A stretch of DNA of 64,000 nt from Marichromatium gracile (lineage in GTDB: Bacteria; Pseudomonadota; Gammaproteobacteria; Chromatiales; Chromatiaceae), in contig NZ_SMDC01000006.1 in assembly GCF_004343155.1 (NCBI RefSeq), positions 143,513 to 207,512 on the forward strand, written 5' to 3'. The translations under genes were made by a program, and so were the position numbers. The notes beneath the pieces are model-generated. The model saw only the letters and a list, made by a program, of their open reading frames with translations, ran no database searches and had not been told where the DNA came from. This document shows positions 50,851 through 58,418 of the stretch, in pieces. Position 1 is the stretch's first letter; the number at the start of each line of letters is the position of its first letter.

Positions 50851-52815
50851 ATGGCGACTTCCAGCGACGAGATGAAGACCAAGCCTTCCTGGCGCCGCTT
50901 CGAGGACGGGGCCAACGTCTGGGAGGATCTGACCGACAAGATCTTCATGGAGGACAGCTCCCACAAGTGTCCGACCTATGTCCACAAGACCCCGCCCTGT
51001 CAGGGCAGTTGCCCCTCGGGCGAGGACATCCGCGGCTGGCTGCAGATCGTGCGCGGGCTCGAGCAACCGCCGGCGGACATGGACTGGCGCGAGTACGCCT
51101 TTCGCCGCTCGACCGATGCCAACCCCTTCCCGGCGATGATGGGCCGGGTCTGTCCCGCACCCTGTCAGGACGGTTGCAACCGCAACGCGCTGGAGGACTT
51201 CGTCGGCATCAACGCCGTCGAGCAGTTCATCGGCGACTCGGCCATCGACAACGGCTACCGCTTCGCCCCGCCGCCGCCGGACACCGGCAAGCGGGTGGCG
51301 ATCGTTGGCGGTGGTCCGGCGGGGCTGGCCGCCGCCTATCAGCTGCGGCGCCGGGGGCACGCCTGCACCATCTTCGAGGCCAACAGCGCGCTCGGCGGCA
51401 TGTTCCGCTTCGGCATCCCCGGCTATCGGGTGCCGCGCGACCGGCTCGATGCCGAGATCCAGCGCATCCTCGACCTCGGCCAGGTCGAGGTGCGGCTCAA
51501 TACCCGGGTCGGGCGCGATCTCGCCGTCGCCGAACTCGAGCGCGACTACGACGCCGTGCTCTGGGCGCTCGGCTGTCAGAGCGGGCGCGGGCTGCCGGTA
51601 CCGGGTTGGGAGGGCACGCCCAACTGTGTCTCCGGCGTCGCCTTCCTCAAGGCCTTCAACGAGGGGCGGATGAAGGTCACCGCCGCCAAGGTGGTCTGCG
51701 TCGGTGGCGGCGACACCTCGATCGACGTGGTCTCGGTGGCGCGTCGTCTCGGCCACCTGCCCGAGCACGCCAAGCGCGACCTCCCCGAGACGGTGATCCA
51801 CGACGGCTATCTCGCCCACGACACCGCCGGCGCGGCCGCCGCCGAGGGCGCCGAGGTGACCCTGACCTCGCTGTTCTCGCGCGAGCAGATGACCGCCGCC
51901 GAGCACGAGGTCACCGATGCCACCCGCGAGGGCGTGACCATCCTCGATGGGGTGATGCCGCTCGAGGTGCTCAAGAACGCCGAAGGGCGCGCCACCGGGC
52001 TGCGGGTCGCCGACTGCCGCATGGAGGAGGGGCGGCCGGTGGCGGTCGAGGGCACCGAGCGGGTGCTCGAGGCCGATCTGATCGTCTCGGCGATCGGCCA
52101 GGGCGGTGATCTCTCCGGCCTCGAGACCCTCGACAACGGTCGCGGGCTGATCGACGCCGACAAGTTCCATCAGGTGCCGGGCCGTCCGGGACACTTCGTC
52201 GCCGGCGACATCATCCGTCCCCACCTGCTCACCACCGCCATCGGTCAGGCCTGGGTCGCGGTCGAGTCGATCGACGCCTATCTCGGTCAGGTCGAGCAGC
52301 GGCGCCGCCCCAAGGTCGACGTCCATCACTTCAACCTGCTCGACAAGCTCGCCGAGGTCGAGCGCGCGCCGCAGCCCTTCGTCGTCGGCGAGGCCGGCGA
52401 CCTGCGCGGCACCTCGGCGGCGGACTATGCGGTGCACAACTACGAGGACCGCTCCGGGGCCGAGGTCATCCCCCATGAGGAGCTCTATCTCGGTCACTTC
52501 AACCACCATGCCCGCAACCTCCGTCAGGAGCAGGTGCCGAGCGCCGAGCAGGTGCTCGCTCACTTCGCCGAGCGGGTTGCCGGGTTGAGCGAGGCGCAGG
52601 CGATCGACGAGGCCAAGCGCTGCATGAGCTGCGGGATGTGCTTCGAGTGCGACAACTGCGTCATCTTCTGTCCGCAGGACGCGGTGTTCCGGGTCGACAA
52701 GGCCGCGCGCACCACCGGACGCTATGTCGACACCGATTACAGTCGCTGTATCGGCTGTCACATCTGCGCCGACGTCTGTCCGACCGGCTACATCAAGATG
52801 GGACTGGGCGAATAG
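50851..52815 (+). CDS. dsrL: DsrL, NAD(P)H:acceptor oxidoreductase
   Basis: A 654-aa iron-sulfur flavoprotein. The N-terminal cluster region CPTYVHKTPPCQGSCPSG is followed by FAD motif AIVGGGPAGLAAAY, NAD(P) motif CVGGGDTSIDVVS and a C-terminal double [4Fe-4S] domain (CMSCGMCFECDNCVIFCPQ and CIGCHICADVCPTG). It takes electrons from rDsrAB and reduces NAD+ in sulfur oxidisers. AGAGAGAAC precedes the ATG. Confidence 0.96.
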   Translation: MATSSDEMKTKPSWRRFEDGANVWEDLTDKIFMEDSSHKCPTYVHKTPPCQGSCPSGEDIRGWLQIVRGLEQPPADMDWREYAFRRSTDANPFPAMMGRVCPAPCQDGCNRNALEDFVGINAVEQFIGDSAIDNGYRFAPPPPDTGKRVAIVGGGPAGLAAAYQLRRRGHACTIFEANSALGGMFRFGIPGYRVPRDRLDAEIQRILDLGQVEVRLNTRVGRDLAVAELERDYDAVLWALGCQSGRGLPVPGWEGTPNCVSGVAFLKAFNEGRMKVTAAKVVCVGGGDTSIDVVSVARRLGHLPEHAKRDLPETVIHDGYLAHDTAGAAAAEGAEVTLTSLFSREQMTAAEHEVTDATREGVTILDGVMPLEVLKNAEGRATGLRVADCRMEEGRPVAVEGTERVLEADLIVSAIGQGGDLSGLETLDNGRGLIDADKFHQVPGRPGHFVAGDIIRPHLLTTAIGQAWVAVESIDAYLGQVEQRRRPKVDVHHFNLLDKLAEVERAPQPFVVGEAGDLRGTSAADYAVHNYEDRSGAEVIPHEELYLGHFNHHARNLRQEQVPSAEQVLAHFAERVAGLSEAQAIDEAKRCMSCGMCFECDNCVIFCPQDAVFRVDKAARTTGRYVDTDYSRCIGCHICADVCPTGYIKMGLGE

Positions 52816-52834
52816 TCCCGAGGGAGAGGCGCCG

Positions 52835-53302
52835 ATGGTCAATGCTGTATCAACCACCCGGACGCTCGCCGTGGCCCTGCTGTGGATGCTCGCCGTCCTC
52901 GCGGTGGCGCCCTCGGCCAGCGCCCGCAACTATGTGGTGCCCGGCTCCGAGGCGGCCGGGCTCGGTGCCTGTGTCGAGCCCACCGAGCTGATGCGTCGCC
53001 AGCACATGGAGTTCATCAAGCACCAGCGCGATCGCACCGTGCACAGCGGTATCCGCACCAGCAAGTACAGCCTCGCCGGCTGTGTCGAGTGCCACATCGG
53101 TCACGATGTCCGGGGACAGGCCGTGCCGATCAACCGCGCCGACCAGTTCTGCGGCGCCTGTCATGCCTATGCCGCGGTCGATCTCAACTGCTTCGATTGC
53201 CATGCGGCGGTACCGCGTGGCCCCATGGCCGGGCCCATGGCCGAGGCCGCGCGGCGCGCCGTGGGCGAGGCGCACCACGGTCAGGGAGCGGGACAACCAT
53301 GA
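52835..53302 (+). CDS. dsrJ: DsrJ, periplasmic triheme cytochrome c
   Basis: A 155-aa protein with an uncleaved or cleaved signal (about 1-30). Three haem-binding motifs are present: CVECH at 83-87, CGACH at 106-110 and CFDCH at 119-123. C46 (LGACVEPTE) sits at the same number as the cysteine axial ligand described for A. vinosum DsrJ, so the unusual His/Cys haem is kept. AGGGAGAGG precedes the ATG at 52835. The stop overlaps the dsrO start (ATGA). Confidence 0.95.
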   Translation: MVNAVSTTRTLAVALLWMLAVLAVAPSASARNYVVPGSEAAGLGACVEPTELMRRQHMEFIKHQRDRTVHSGIRTSKYSLAGCVECHIGHDVRGQAVPINRADQFCGACHAYAAVDLNCFDCHAAVPRGPMAGPMAEAARRAVGEAHHGQGAGQP

Positions 53303-54072
53303 GCGAACAACGAGCGGAGATCGATCGGGAGCGGCGTCGGCTGCTCGGGGCGGCGGCCGGCGCCGGGGCGGCGCTGGCCGCGCCGGCGGTGGTGGTGCGC
53401 GCGCTCGAGACCACCCCGCGTGACAACCCGGCCGACGGCCGGGTGCGCTGGGGGCTGGCGATCGACACGGCCAAGTGTGCCGCGGGCTGTACGGCCTGTG
53501 TCGATGCCTGCGCCCATGAGAACGGGCTCGACCTGCAGCGCCCGCCCGAGGGGGCGACGCCCGCCGATTGGGCGGCGCAGCGCGCGGTGTGGGTCCGCAA
53601 GGTCCGGCTGCGCGACGACCAGACCGGGCGCGAGACCAATCTGCCGCTGATGTGCCAGCACTGCGAGCATCCGCCCTGTGTCGACGTCTGTCCCACCGGC
53701 GCCTCCTTCAAGCGCGCCGATGGCATCGTCATGGTCGACCGTCACACCTGCATCGGTTGTCGCTACTGCATGATGGCCTGCCCCTACAAGGCGCGCAGCT
53801 TCATCCACGAGGCGCTGAGCGATCAGCTCAGTCACGTGCCGCGTGGCAAGGGCTGTGTCGAGAGCTGCAATCTCTGCGTCCACCGGCGCGACTTCGGCAT
53901 CCCCTCGACGGCCTGTGCCGAGGCCTGCGCCGAGACCGGACACGGCGCCATCCTGTTCGGCGACCTGGCCGACCCGGACAGCGCCATCAGTCGGTTCCTC
54001 GCCAGCGAGCCGACCCGCCAGATCCGCGAGGACCTGGCGCTCAATACCGGGGTGCGCTATGCCGGCGTCTGA
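53299..54072 (+). CDS. dsrO: DsrO, periplasmic ferredoxin-like subunit
   Basis: A 257-aa iron-sulfur protein with a twin-arginine type signal (RERRRLLGAAAGAGAAL). Several [4Fe-4S] motifs follow: CAAGCTACVDAC, CQHCEHPPCVDVCP, CIGCRYCMMACP and CVESCNLC. It links DsrJ haems to the quinone-reactive DsrP. The start overlaps the dsrJ stop by four bases. dsrP starts 21 bases after its stop. Confidence 0.95.
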   Translation: MSEQRAEIDRERRRLLGAAAGAGAALAAPAVVVRALETTPRDNPADGRVRWGLAIDTAKCAAGCTACVDACAHENGLDLQRPPEGATPADWAAQRAVWVRKVRLRDDQTGRETNLPLMCQHCEHPPCVDVCPTGASFKRADGIVMVDRHTCIGCRYCMMACPYKARSFIHEALSDQLSHVPRGKGCVESCNLCVHRRDFGIPSTACAEACAETGHGAILFGDLADPDSAISRFLASEPTRQIREDLALNTGVRYAGV

Positions 54073-54093
54073 TCCCGGCGGGAGAGTCTGAGC

Positions 54094-55341
54094 ATGAAGC
54101 GAATCGTCTATCGCGAATGGCGTCTCGCCCCGGCGCGCTACTGGGGCATCCTCGGCGTGCTCGCCCTGATGGTGGGGGCCGGGCTGCTCGCCTTCGCCTA
54201 CATGGAGCACGAGGGACACTGGGTCACCGGGATGAACAACGCGGTGGTCTGGGGCACGCCGCACGTGTTCGCGGTGTTCCTCATCATCGCCTCGTCCGGG
54301 GCGCTCAACATCGCCTCGATCGGCAGCGTCTTCCGCAAGCCGATCTACAAACCCCTGGGACGGCTCTCGGGGCTGCTGGCGATGGCCCTGCTCGCCGGCG
54401 GACTGATGGTGCTGGTGCTCGACCTGGGACGCCCGGAACGCCTGGTGGTCGCGCTCACCACCTACAACTTCAAGTCGATCTTCGCCTGGAACATCTTCCT
54501 CTACACCGGCTTCATGGCGATCGTGATCGCCTATCTGTGGAGCATGGCCGACCGCAAGGGCGACCCCTTCATCCGTCCGGTCGGGATCTTCGCGCTGGTC
54601 TGGCGTCTGGCGCTGACCACCGGCACCGGCTCCATCTTCGGCTTCCTGGTGGCGCGTCAGGCCTATGACGCGGCGATCCTCGGCCCGATGTTCGTGGCCA
54701 TGTCCTTCGCCTACGGGCTGGCGCTGTTCGTGCTGGTGTTGATGTTCGGCTTCGCCGAGGACCGGCGTCCGATCGGCGCGCGGATGCTGCGCCGACTGAA
54801 GAACCTGCTAGCGGTGTTCGTGCTCGCCGTGCTCTATTTCACCCTGGTCTATCACCTCACCAGCGCCTATGGTGCCAAGGACCAGGGGTTCGAGGGCTGG
54901 CTGCTGTTCGGCGGCGGGGTCTACACCTTCCTCTTCTGGGTCGGCTGGATCCTGCTCGGCTCGCTGGTGCCGCTCGGCATCCTCTACCACCCGGTACGCG
55001 GCGCCGAGGCACCCTGGGTCGCCGCCGCCTGCGTGCTGGTGATCCTCGGCGGTCTGGCCGCGCTCGCGGTGGTGATCATCGCCAGCCAGGCCTATCCGTT
55101 GCAGCTCTTCCCCGGCAAGACCATCCTCGAGTCCGGTTTTCTCGACGGTGTCGGTGGCCAGCCGGCGCCCTATCACCCGACCCTGCCGGAGCTGCTGCTC
55201 GGGTTCGGCGGGGTGGGGCTGGCGCTGCTGATCACCGCCGTCGGGGTGCGGGTGCTGCAGTTCCTCCCCGAGTCGCTCGCCGACGAGGTGTTGCCGATCG
55301 ACGAGGAGACCATCGAGCAGCCGGTCGCCAAGGCCGCCTGA
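54094..55341 (+). CDS. dsrP: DsrP, NrfD-family quinone-interacting membrane subunit
   Basis: A 415-aa integral membrane protein of the NrfD/PsrC family with about ten helices. The N-terminal helix is near 18-40, and GLGRPERL-like LDLGRPERLVV near 110-118 is the family signature. It forms the quinone module of DsrMKJOP with DsrO and DsrJ. A strong hairpin (55351-55382) follows before dsrN. Confidence 0.94.
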   Translation: MKRIVYREWRLAPARYWGILGVLALMVGAGLLAFAYMEHEGHWVTGMNNAVVWGTPHVFAVFLIIASSGALNIASIGSVFRKPIYKPLGRLSGLLAMALLAGGLMVLVLDLGRPERLVVALTTYNFKSIFAWNIFLYTGFMAIVIAYLWSMADRKGDPFIRPVGIFALVWRLALTTGTGSIFGFLVARQAYDAAILGPMFVAMSFAYGLALFVLVLMFGFAEDRRPIGARMLRRLKNLLAVFVLAVLYFTLVYHLTSAYGAKDQGFEGWLLFGGGVYTFLFWVGWILLGSLVPLGILYHPVRGAEAPWVAAACVLVILGGLAALAVVIIASQAYPLQLFPGKTILESGFLDGVGGQPAPYHPTLPELLLGFGGVGLALLITAVGVRVLQFLPESLADEVLPIDEETIEQPVAKAA

Positions 55342-55350
55342 CCCACCCGC

Positions 55351-55382
55351 GTCCGCGTCGCTGCCGAGTCGGCGACGCGGAC
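55351..55382 (+). other. strong hairpin between dsrP and dsrN
   Basis: GTCCGCGTCGC (55351-55361) and GCGACGCGGAC (55372-55382) form an 11-bp perfect stem around a 10-base loop, 9 bases after the dsrP stop. There is no T-run. It may reduce read-through to dsrN or mark a processing site. Confidence 0.55.
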
Positions 55383-55400
55383 CTTGATCCGCGATCCCGA

Positions 55401-56777
55401 ATGGCCCACCTCTATCTCTCCGCGCCGCAGAAGTCCTCGGGCAAGACCACGCTCGCCATCGGTCTGTGTCGCGCCTTGCGCGGGCGTGGCCTGGCGGTAC
55501 AGCCGTTCAAGAAGGGACCCGACTATATCGACCCGCTGTGGCTGAGCCAGGCCGCCGGGCGCCTCTGTCTCAACCTCGACTTCAACACCATGGATCGCGC
55601 CGAGATCCTTGCGGCCTTCGGGCGCGAGTGCGCCGGGGCCGATGTGGCGCTGATCGAGGGCAACATGGGGCTGTTCGACGACACCGCGCTCGACGGTGCC
55701 AACAGCAACGCCGCGCTCGCCCGGGCGCTCGCCGCGCCGGTGGTGCTGGTGGTCAACTGTCAGGGCATGGGGCGCGGCATCGCGCCCCTGCTGCTCGGCT
55801 ACCAGACCTTCGACCCCGGGCTGCGGCTCGCCGGGGTGGTGCTCAACCGGGTCGGCTCGGCGCGTCACGCCGCCGGTCTGGTGCGCGCCGTCGAGCACTA
55901 CACCGACCTGCCGGTGCTCGGGGTGATCGAGCGCGACGCCGCGCTCGCCATCGACGAGCGCCATCTCGGGCTGATGCCGAGCATCGAGACGGCGAGCGCC
56001 GAGTCGACCATCGACACCCTGGCGCGCCGGGTCGCCGAGCAGCTCGATCTCGATCAGTTGCTGGCGCTCGCCGAGTCGGCCCCGGTGCCGCCCGCGCCGC
56101 CGCCCGAGCCGGCGGTGGCGCCGCACGGCGCCGGGCTGCGTATCGGCATCGCCCGCGATGCGGTGTTCGGGTTCTACTACCCCGACGACCTGCGCGCGCT
56201 CGCCCGCGCCGGTGCCGAGCTGGTCCCTTTCAGTCCACTGGTCGATGCCGAGCTGCCGGCGGTCGATGCGCTGTTCATCGGCGGCGGCTTCCCCGAGCTG
56301 CGGATGGCCGAGCTGGAGGCCAATCGTACGCTGCGCGCCCAGATCGCCGAGTTCGTCGCCGCAGGCCGACCCGTCTATGCCGAGTGCGGCGGGCTGATGT
56401 ATCTCTGCGCCGGGCTGCATTGGCGCGGCGAGCGCCGCGCCATGGTCGGCGCGCTCGCCGCCGAGGTGATGATGCACCCGCGCCCGCAGGGGCGGGGGCT
56501 GGTGCGGCTGCGCGAGACCGGGGATCATCCCTGGCCCGGTGGCGGGGCGGGTCGCGAGCTGGCCGCGCACGAGTTCCATCACTCGGCGTTGATCGCGCCC
56601 GACCCGGGCTGGCGCTATGGCTTCGAGGTGGTGCGCGGCAGCGGCATCGACGGTCGGCACGACGGCGTGGTACAGCAACGGCTGCTCGCCTGCTACAGTC
56701 ATCTGCGCGACGTCGGCGGCAGCGGCTGGACCGGGCGCTTCCTGCGACAGGTCGCCCGCAGTCTCGGCGGGCCCTAG
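55401..56777 (+). CDS. dsrN: DsrN, sirohaem amidase (CbiA/CobB-like)
   Basis: A 458-aa amidotransferase that converts sirohaem to its amide for DsrAB, related to cobyrinic acid a,c-diamide synthase. The P-loop region APQKSSGKTTLAIGL is at about 8-22. The glutaminase domain has the nucleophile Cys in YAECGGLMYLC and a His in AHEFHHS. The start at 55401 is kept for the intact first strand (MAHLYLSAP). Slightly separated from dsrP by the hairpin at 55351. Confidence 0.95.
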   Translation: MAHLYLSAPQKSSGKTTLAIGLCRALRGRGLAVQPFKKGPDYIDPLWLSQAAGRLCLNLDFNTMDRAEILAAFGRECAGADVALIEGNMGLFDDTALDGANSNAALARALAAPVVLVVNCQGMGRGIAPLLLGYQTFDPGLRLAGVVLNRVGSARHAAGLVRAVEHYTDLPVLGVIERDAALAIDERHLGLMPSIETASAESTIDTLARRVAEQLDLDQLLALAESAPVPPAPPPEPAVAPHGAGLRIGIARDAVFGFYYPDDLRALARAGAELVPFSPLVDAELPAVDALFIGGGFPELRMAELEANRTLRAQIAEFVAAGRPVYAECGGLMYLCAGLHWRGERRAMVGALAAEVMMHPRPQGRGLVRLRETGDHPWPGGGAGRELAAHEFHHSALIAPDPGWRYGFEVVRGSGIDGRHDGVVQQRLLACYSHLRDVGGSGWTGRFLRQVARSLGGP

Positions 56778-56834
56778 CCCGTGAGGTGCTGCGGCGCGGT
56801 GTCAGGGAACACGACTGAAGACCAAGGGGATGAG

Positions 56835-57149
56835 ATGTTCAGACTCACCACGGCGGCCGCCCGACAGGTGCTCGAGGCGGCCAGACAGGGCGGGACCGAG
56901 GGGCTGGCGCTGCGGCTCGCCGCGCACCAAGGGCCCGATGGCGGGATCGACTACCGCATGGGTTTCGACGAGGTCGGCGAGGAGGATATCCGCTTCCAGA
57001 CCGAGGGGATCGAGGTCTGCATGGCGCCCGAGCACGTGCCGTTGCTCGATGAGGCGACCATGGACTATGTCGAGCTGGAACCGGGCCAGTTCCACTTCAT
57101 CTTCCTCAACCCCAGGGATCCGCACTATCAGCCACCCGCCGAGGGTTGA
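56835..57149 (+). CDS. dsrR: DsrR, A-type carrier-like protein lacking cluster cysteines
   Basis: A 104-aa IscA-fold protein. The only cysteine is C62 (EVCMAPEH). The three cysteines used by IscA to bind Fe-S are absent, including the C-terminal CxC (region FIFLNPRDPH). This matches DsrR of A. vinosum, which affects dsr expression after transcription rather than building clusters. AAGGGG precedes the ATG at 56835. Last gene of the dsr run; the next gene converges from the other strand 12 bases away. Confidence 0.9.
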   Translation: MFRLTTAAARQVLEAARQGGTEGLALRLAAHQGPDGGIDYRMGFDEVGEEDIRFQTEGIEVCMAPEHVPLLDEATMDYVELEPGQFHFIFLNPRDPHYQPPAEG

Positions 57150-57161
57150 GCGCGCGCCGCC

Positions 57162-57599
57162 TCAGCGCTGCTCGCGGCGACGACCGCGATAGGCGCTGAT
57201 CCGGCGGACGATGTGCTCGAAGGGCAGTGCCTCGAGGCTGCCGTAGCGTGCGCGTGCCTCGACCAGCAGGGCATGGACGTCACGGATCGCCCGGGTCGAG
57301 GCGTCGGGTGCCAGCGCGGTGGCGATGCCGCGCAGCCCGCCGAGCTGCAGCCGCAGGCTCTGGGCGTGTGACAGCCGCTCGCGGGTGCCCGGGGTGGCGA
57401 GCGCGAAGCGCGCGCGCTCGCGCAGCAGCAGCCGCAACGCGCGACAGCGCCGCCAGGGCGACTCGGCACCACAGCGCACGCCGCTGCGCTCGCCGATGCA
57501 GTAGCGCTCGGCATGACTGCAGTCGTGCGCGTTCAGCAGCGCCAGCGCGAAGGCGCACTCGCGCGCTGCCTCTCGCACCTCGCCGGGCTCCTCGTCCAA
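57162..57599 (-). CDS. hypothetical basic protein downstream of hslR
   Basis: Unrecognised protein of about 145 aa. It contains three to four Cys/His residues in ALLNAHDCSHAERYCIGERSG and a long Arg/Ala/Leu-rich helical body, ending RRISAYRGRRREQR. The likely start is a TTG at 57599, 7 bases after the hslR stop, with AGGAG near the right distance; a GTG at 57578 is also possible. The open frame extends through hslR and is not all coding. It occupies the place where dsrS would be expected. Confidence 0.55.
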   Translation of the reverse strand: MDEEPGEVREAARECAFALALLNAHDCSHAERYCIGERSGVRCGAESPWRRCRALRLLLRERARFALATPGTRERLSHAQSLRLQLGGLRGIATALAPDASTRAIRDVHALLVEARARYGSLEALPFEHIVRRISAYRGRRREQR

Positions 57600-57606
57600 G
57601 CGTTGT

Positions 57607-58020
57607 TCACTCCTGCCCGTGGGACGGGTCGGTGAAGCGGTGGATCTGCCGTCGGTCGCGCTTGGTGGGGCGTCCGCGCCGGTCGTGAATCTCGCCGCGC
57701 TCGCGCCGTTCGTGCACCAGCGCCTGACGGCGCAGCCGGCTGGCCTCGTCCTCGACATAGAGGGTGGCGGCCTCGGTCGCGCCACGACGTTGACGATCGA
57801 TCGCCACGACCTCGATCTCCCAGGTCAGGGTGCCCTTGTGGATTTCCAGCCGGTTGCCGGGACGGATGGTGCGTCCGGGCTTGGCGCGCTGGCCCTCGAC
57901 ATGGACCTTGCCGCCGTTGATCGCCTCGACGGCAAGCTGGCGGGTCTTGAAAAAGCGCGCCGCCCACAGCCACTTGTCGAGTCGCAGGCTGTCGAGCGCC
58001 CGGGCGTCGCCGGCGCTCAT
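57607..58020 (-). CDS. hslR: heat-shock protein 15 (S4 RNA-binding)
   Basis: A 137-aa protein with an N-terminal S4 domain (RLDKWLWAARFFKTRQLA, then GGKVHVEGQRAKPGRTI) and a basic C-terminal tail. Hsp15 binds 50S subunits carrying stalled nascent chains. The ATG at 58020 overlaps the stop of the glutaredoxin gene (ATGA), so the two are co-translated. The hypothetical gene at 57162 follows in the same operon. Confidence 0.92.
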   Translation of the reverse strand: MSAGDARALDSLRLDKWLWAARFFKTRQLAVEAINGGKVHVEGQRAKPGRTIRPGNRLEIHKGTLTWEIEVVAIDRQRRGATEAATLYVEDEASRLRRQALVHERRERGEIHDRRGRPTKRDRRQIHRFTDPSHGQE

Positions 58021-58271
58021 GCCGCGAGCAGCGGGTCGAGGTCGCCGCAGACGTCGAGTTCGGCCATGTCGTCATAGCCGCCGATATGACGCTCGCCGAT
58101 GAAGATCTGCGGCACCGTGTGGCGACCGCTGCGCTCGATCATCACCGCGCGCTGTGCCGGGTCGTCGTTGATGTCGATCTCCTCGTAGACGACGCCCTTG
58201 CGCTCGAGCAGCCGGCGGGCACGGATGCAGTAGGGACAGGTCTGGGTGGTGTAGAGGGTGACTCGGGGCAT
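58017..58271 (-). CDS. grxC: glutaredoxin 3 (GrxC)
   Basis: An 84-aa thiol oxidoreductase. The dithiol active site CPYC is at C12-C15, followed by the glutathione-binding segments TVPQIFIG and GGYDDM. It reduces protein disulfides with glutathione in the cytoplasm. First gene of the minus-strand operon grxC-hslR-hypothetical. The 147-base gap to pepN holds the divergent promoters. Confidence 0.95.
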   Translation of the reverse strand: MPRVTLYTTQTCPYCIRARRLLERKGVVYEEIDINDDPAQRAVMIERSGRHTVPQIFIGERHIGGYDDMAELDVCGDLDPLLAA

Positions 58272-58418
58272 GGTTTCGCTCTGTCGATGGCTCGGGTAGT
58301 AACATGTCGATGAAGGCCGCGGGCGGTTGAAATCGCGCCGGTCCGCCGGAAAGCTTCAAGCAGAAGCAAGGCGCGCGGTCTCCCGCCGTCGTCTCGTCGA
58401 CTCGTCATCAGGATCATC

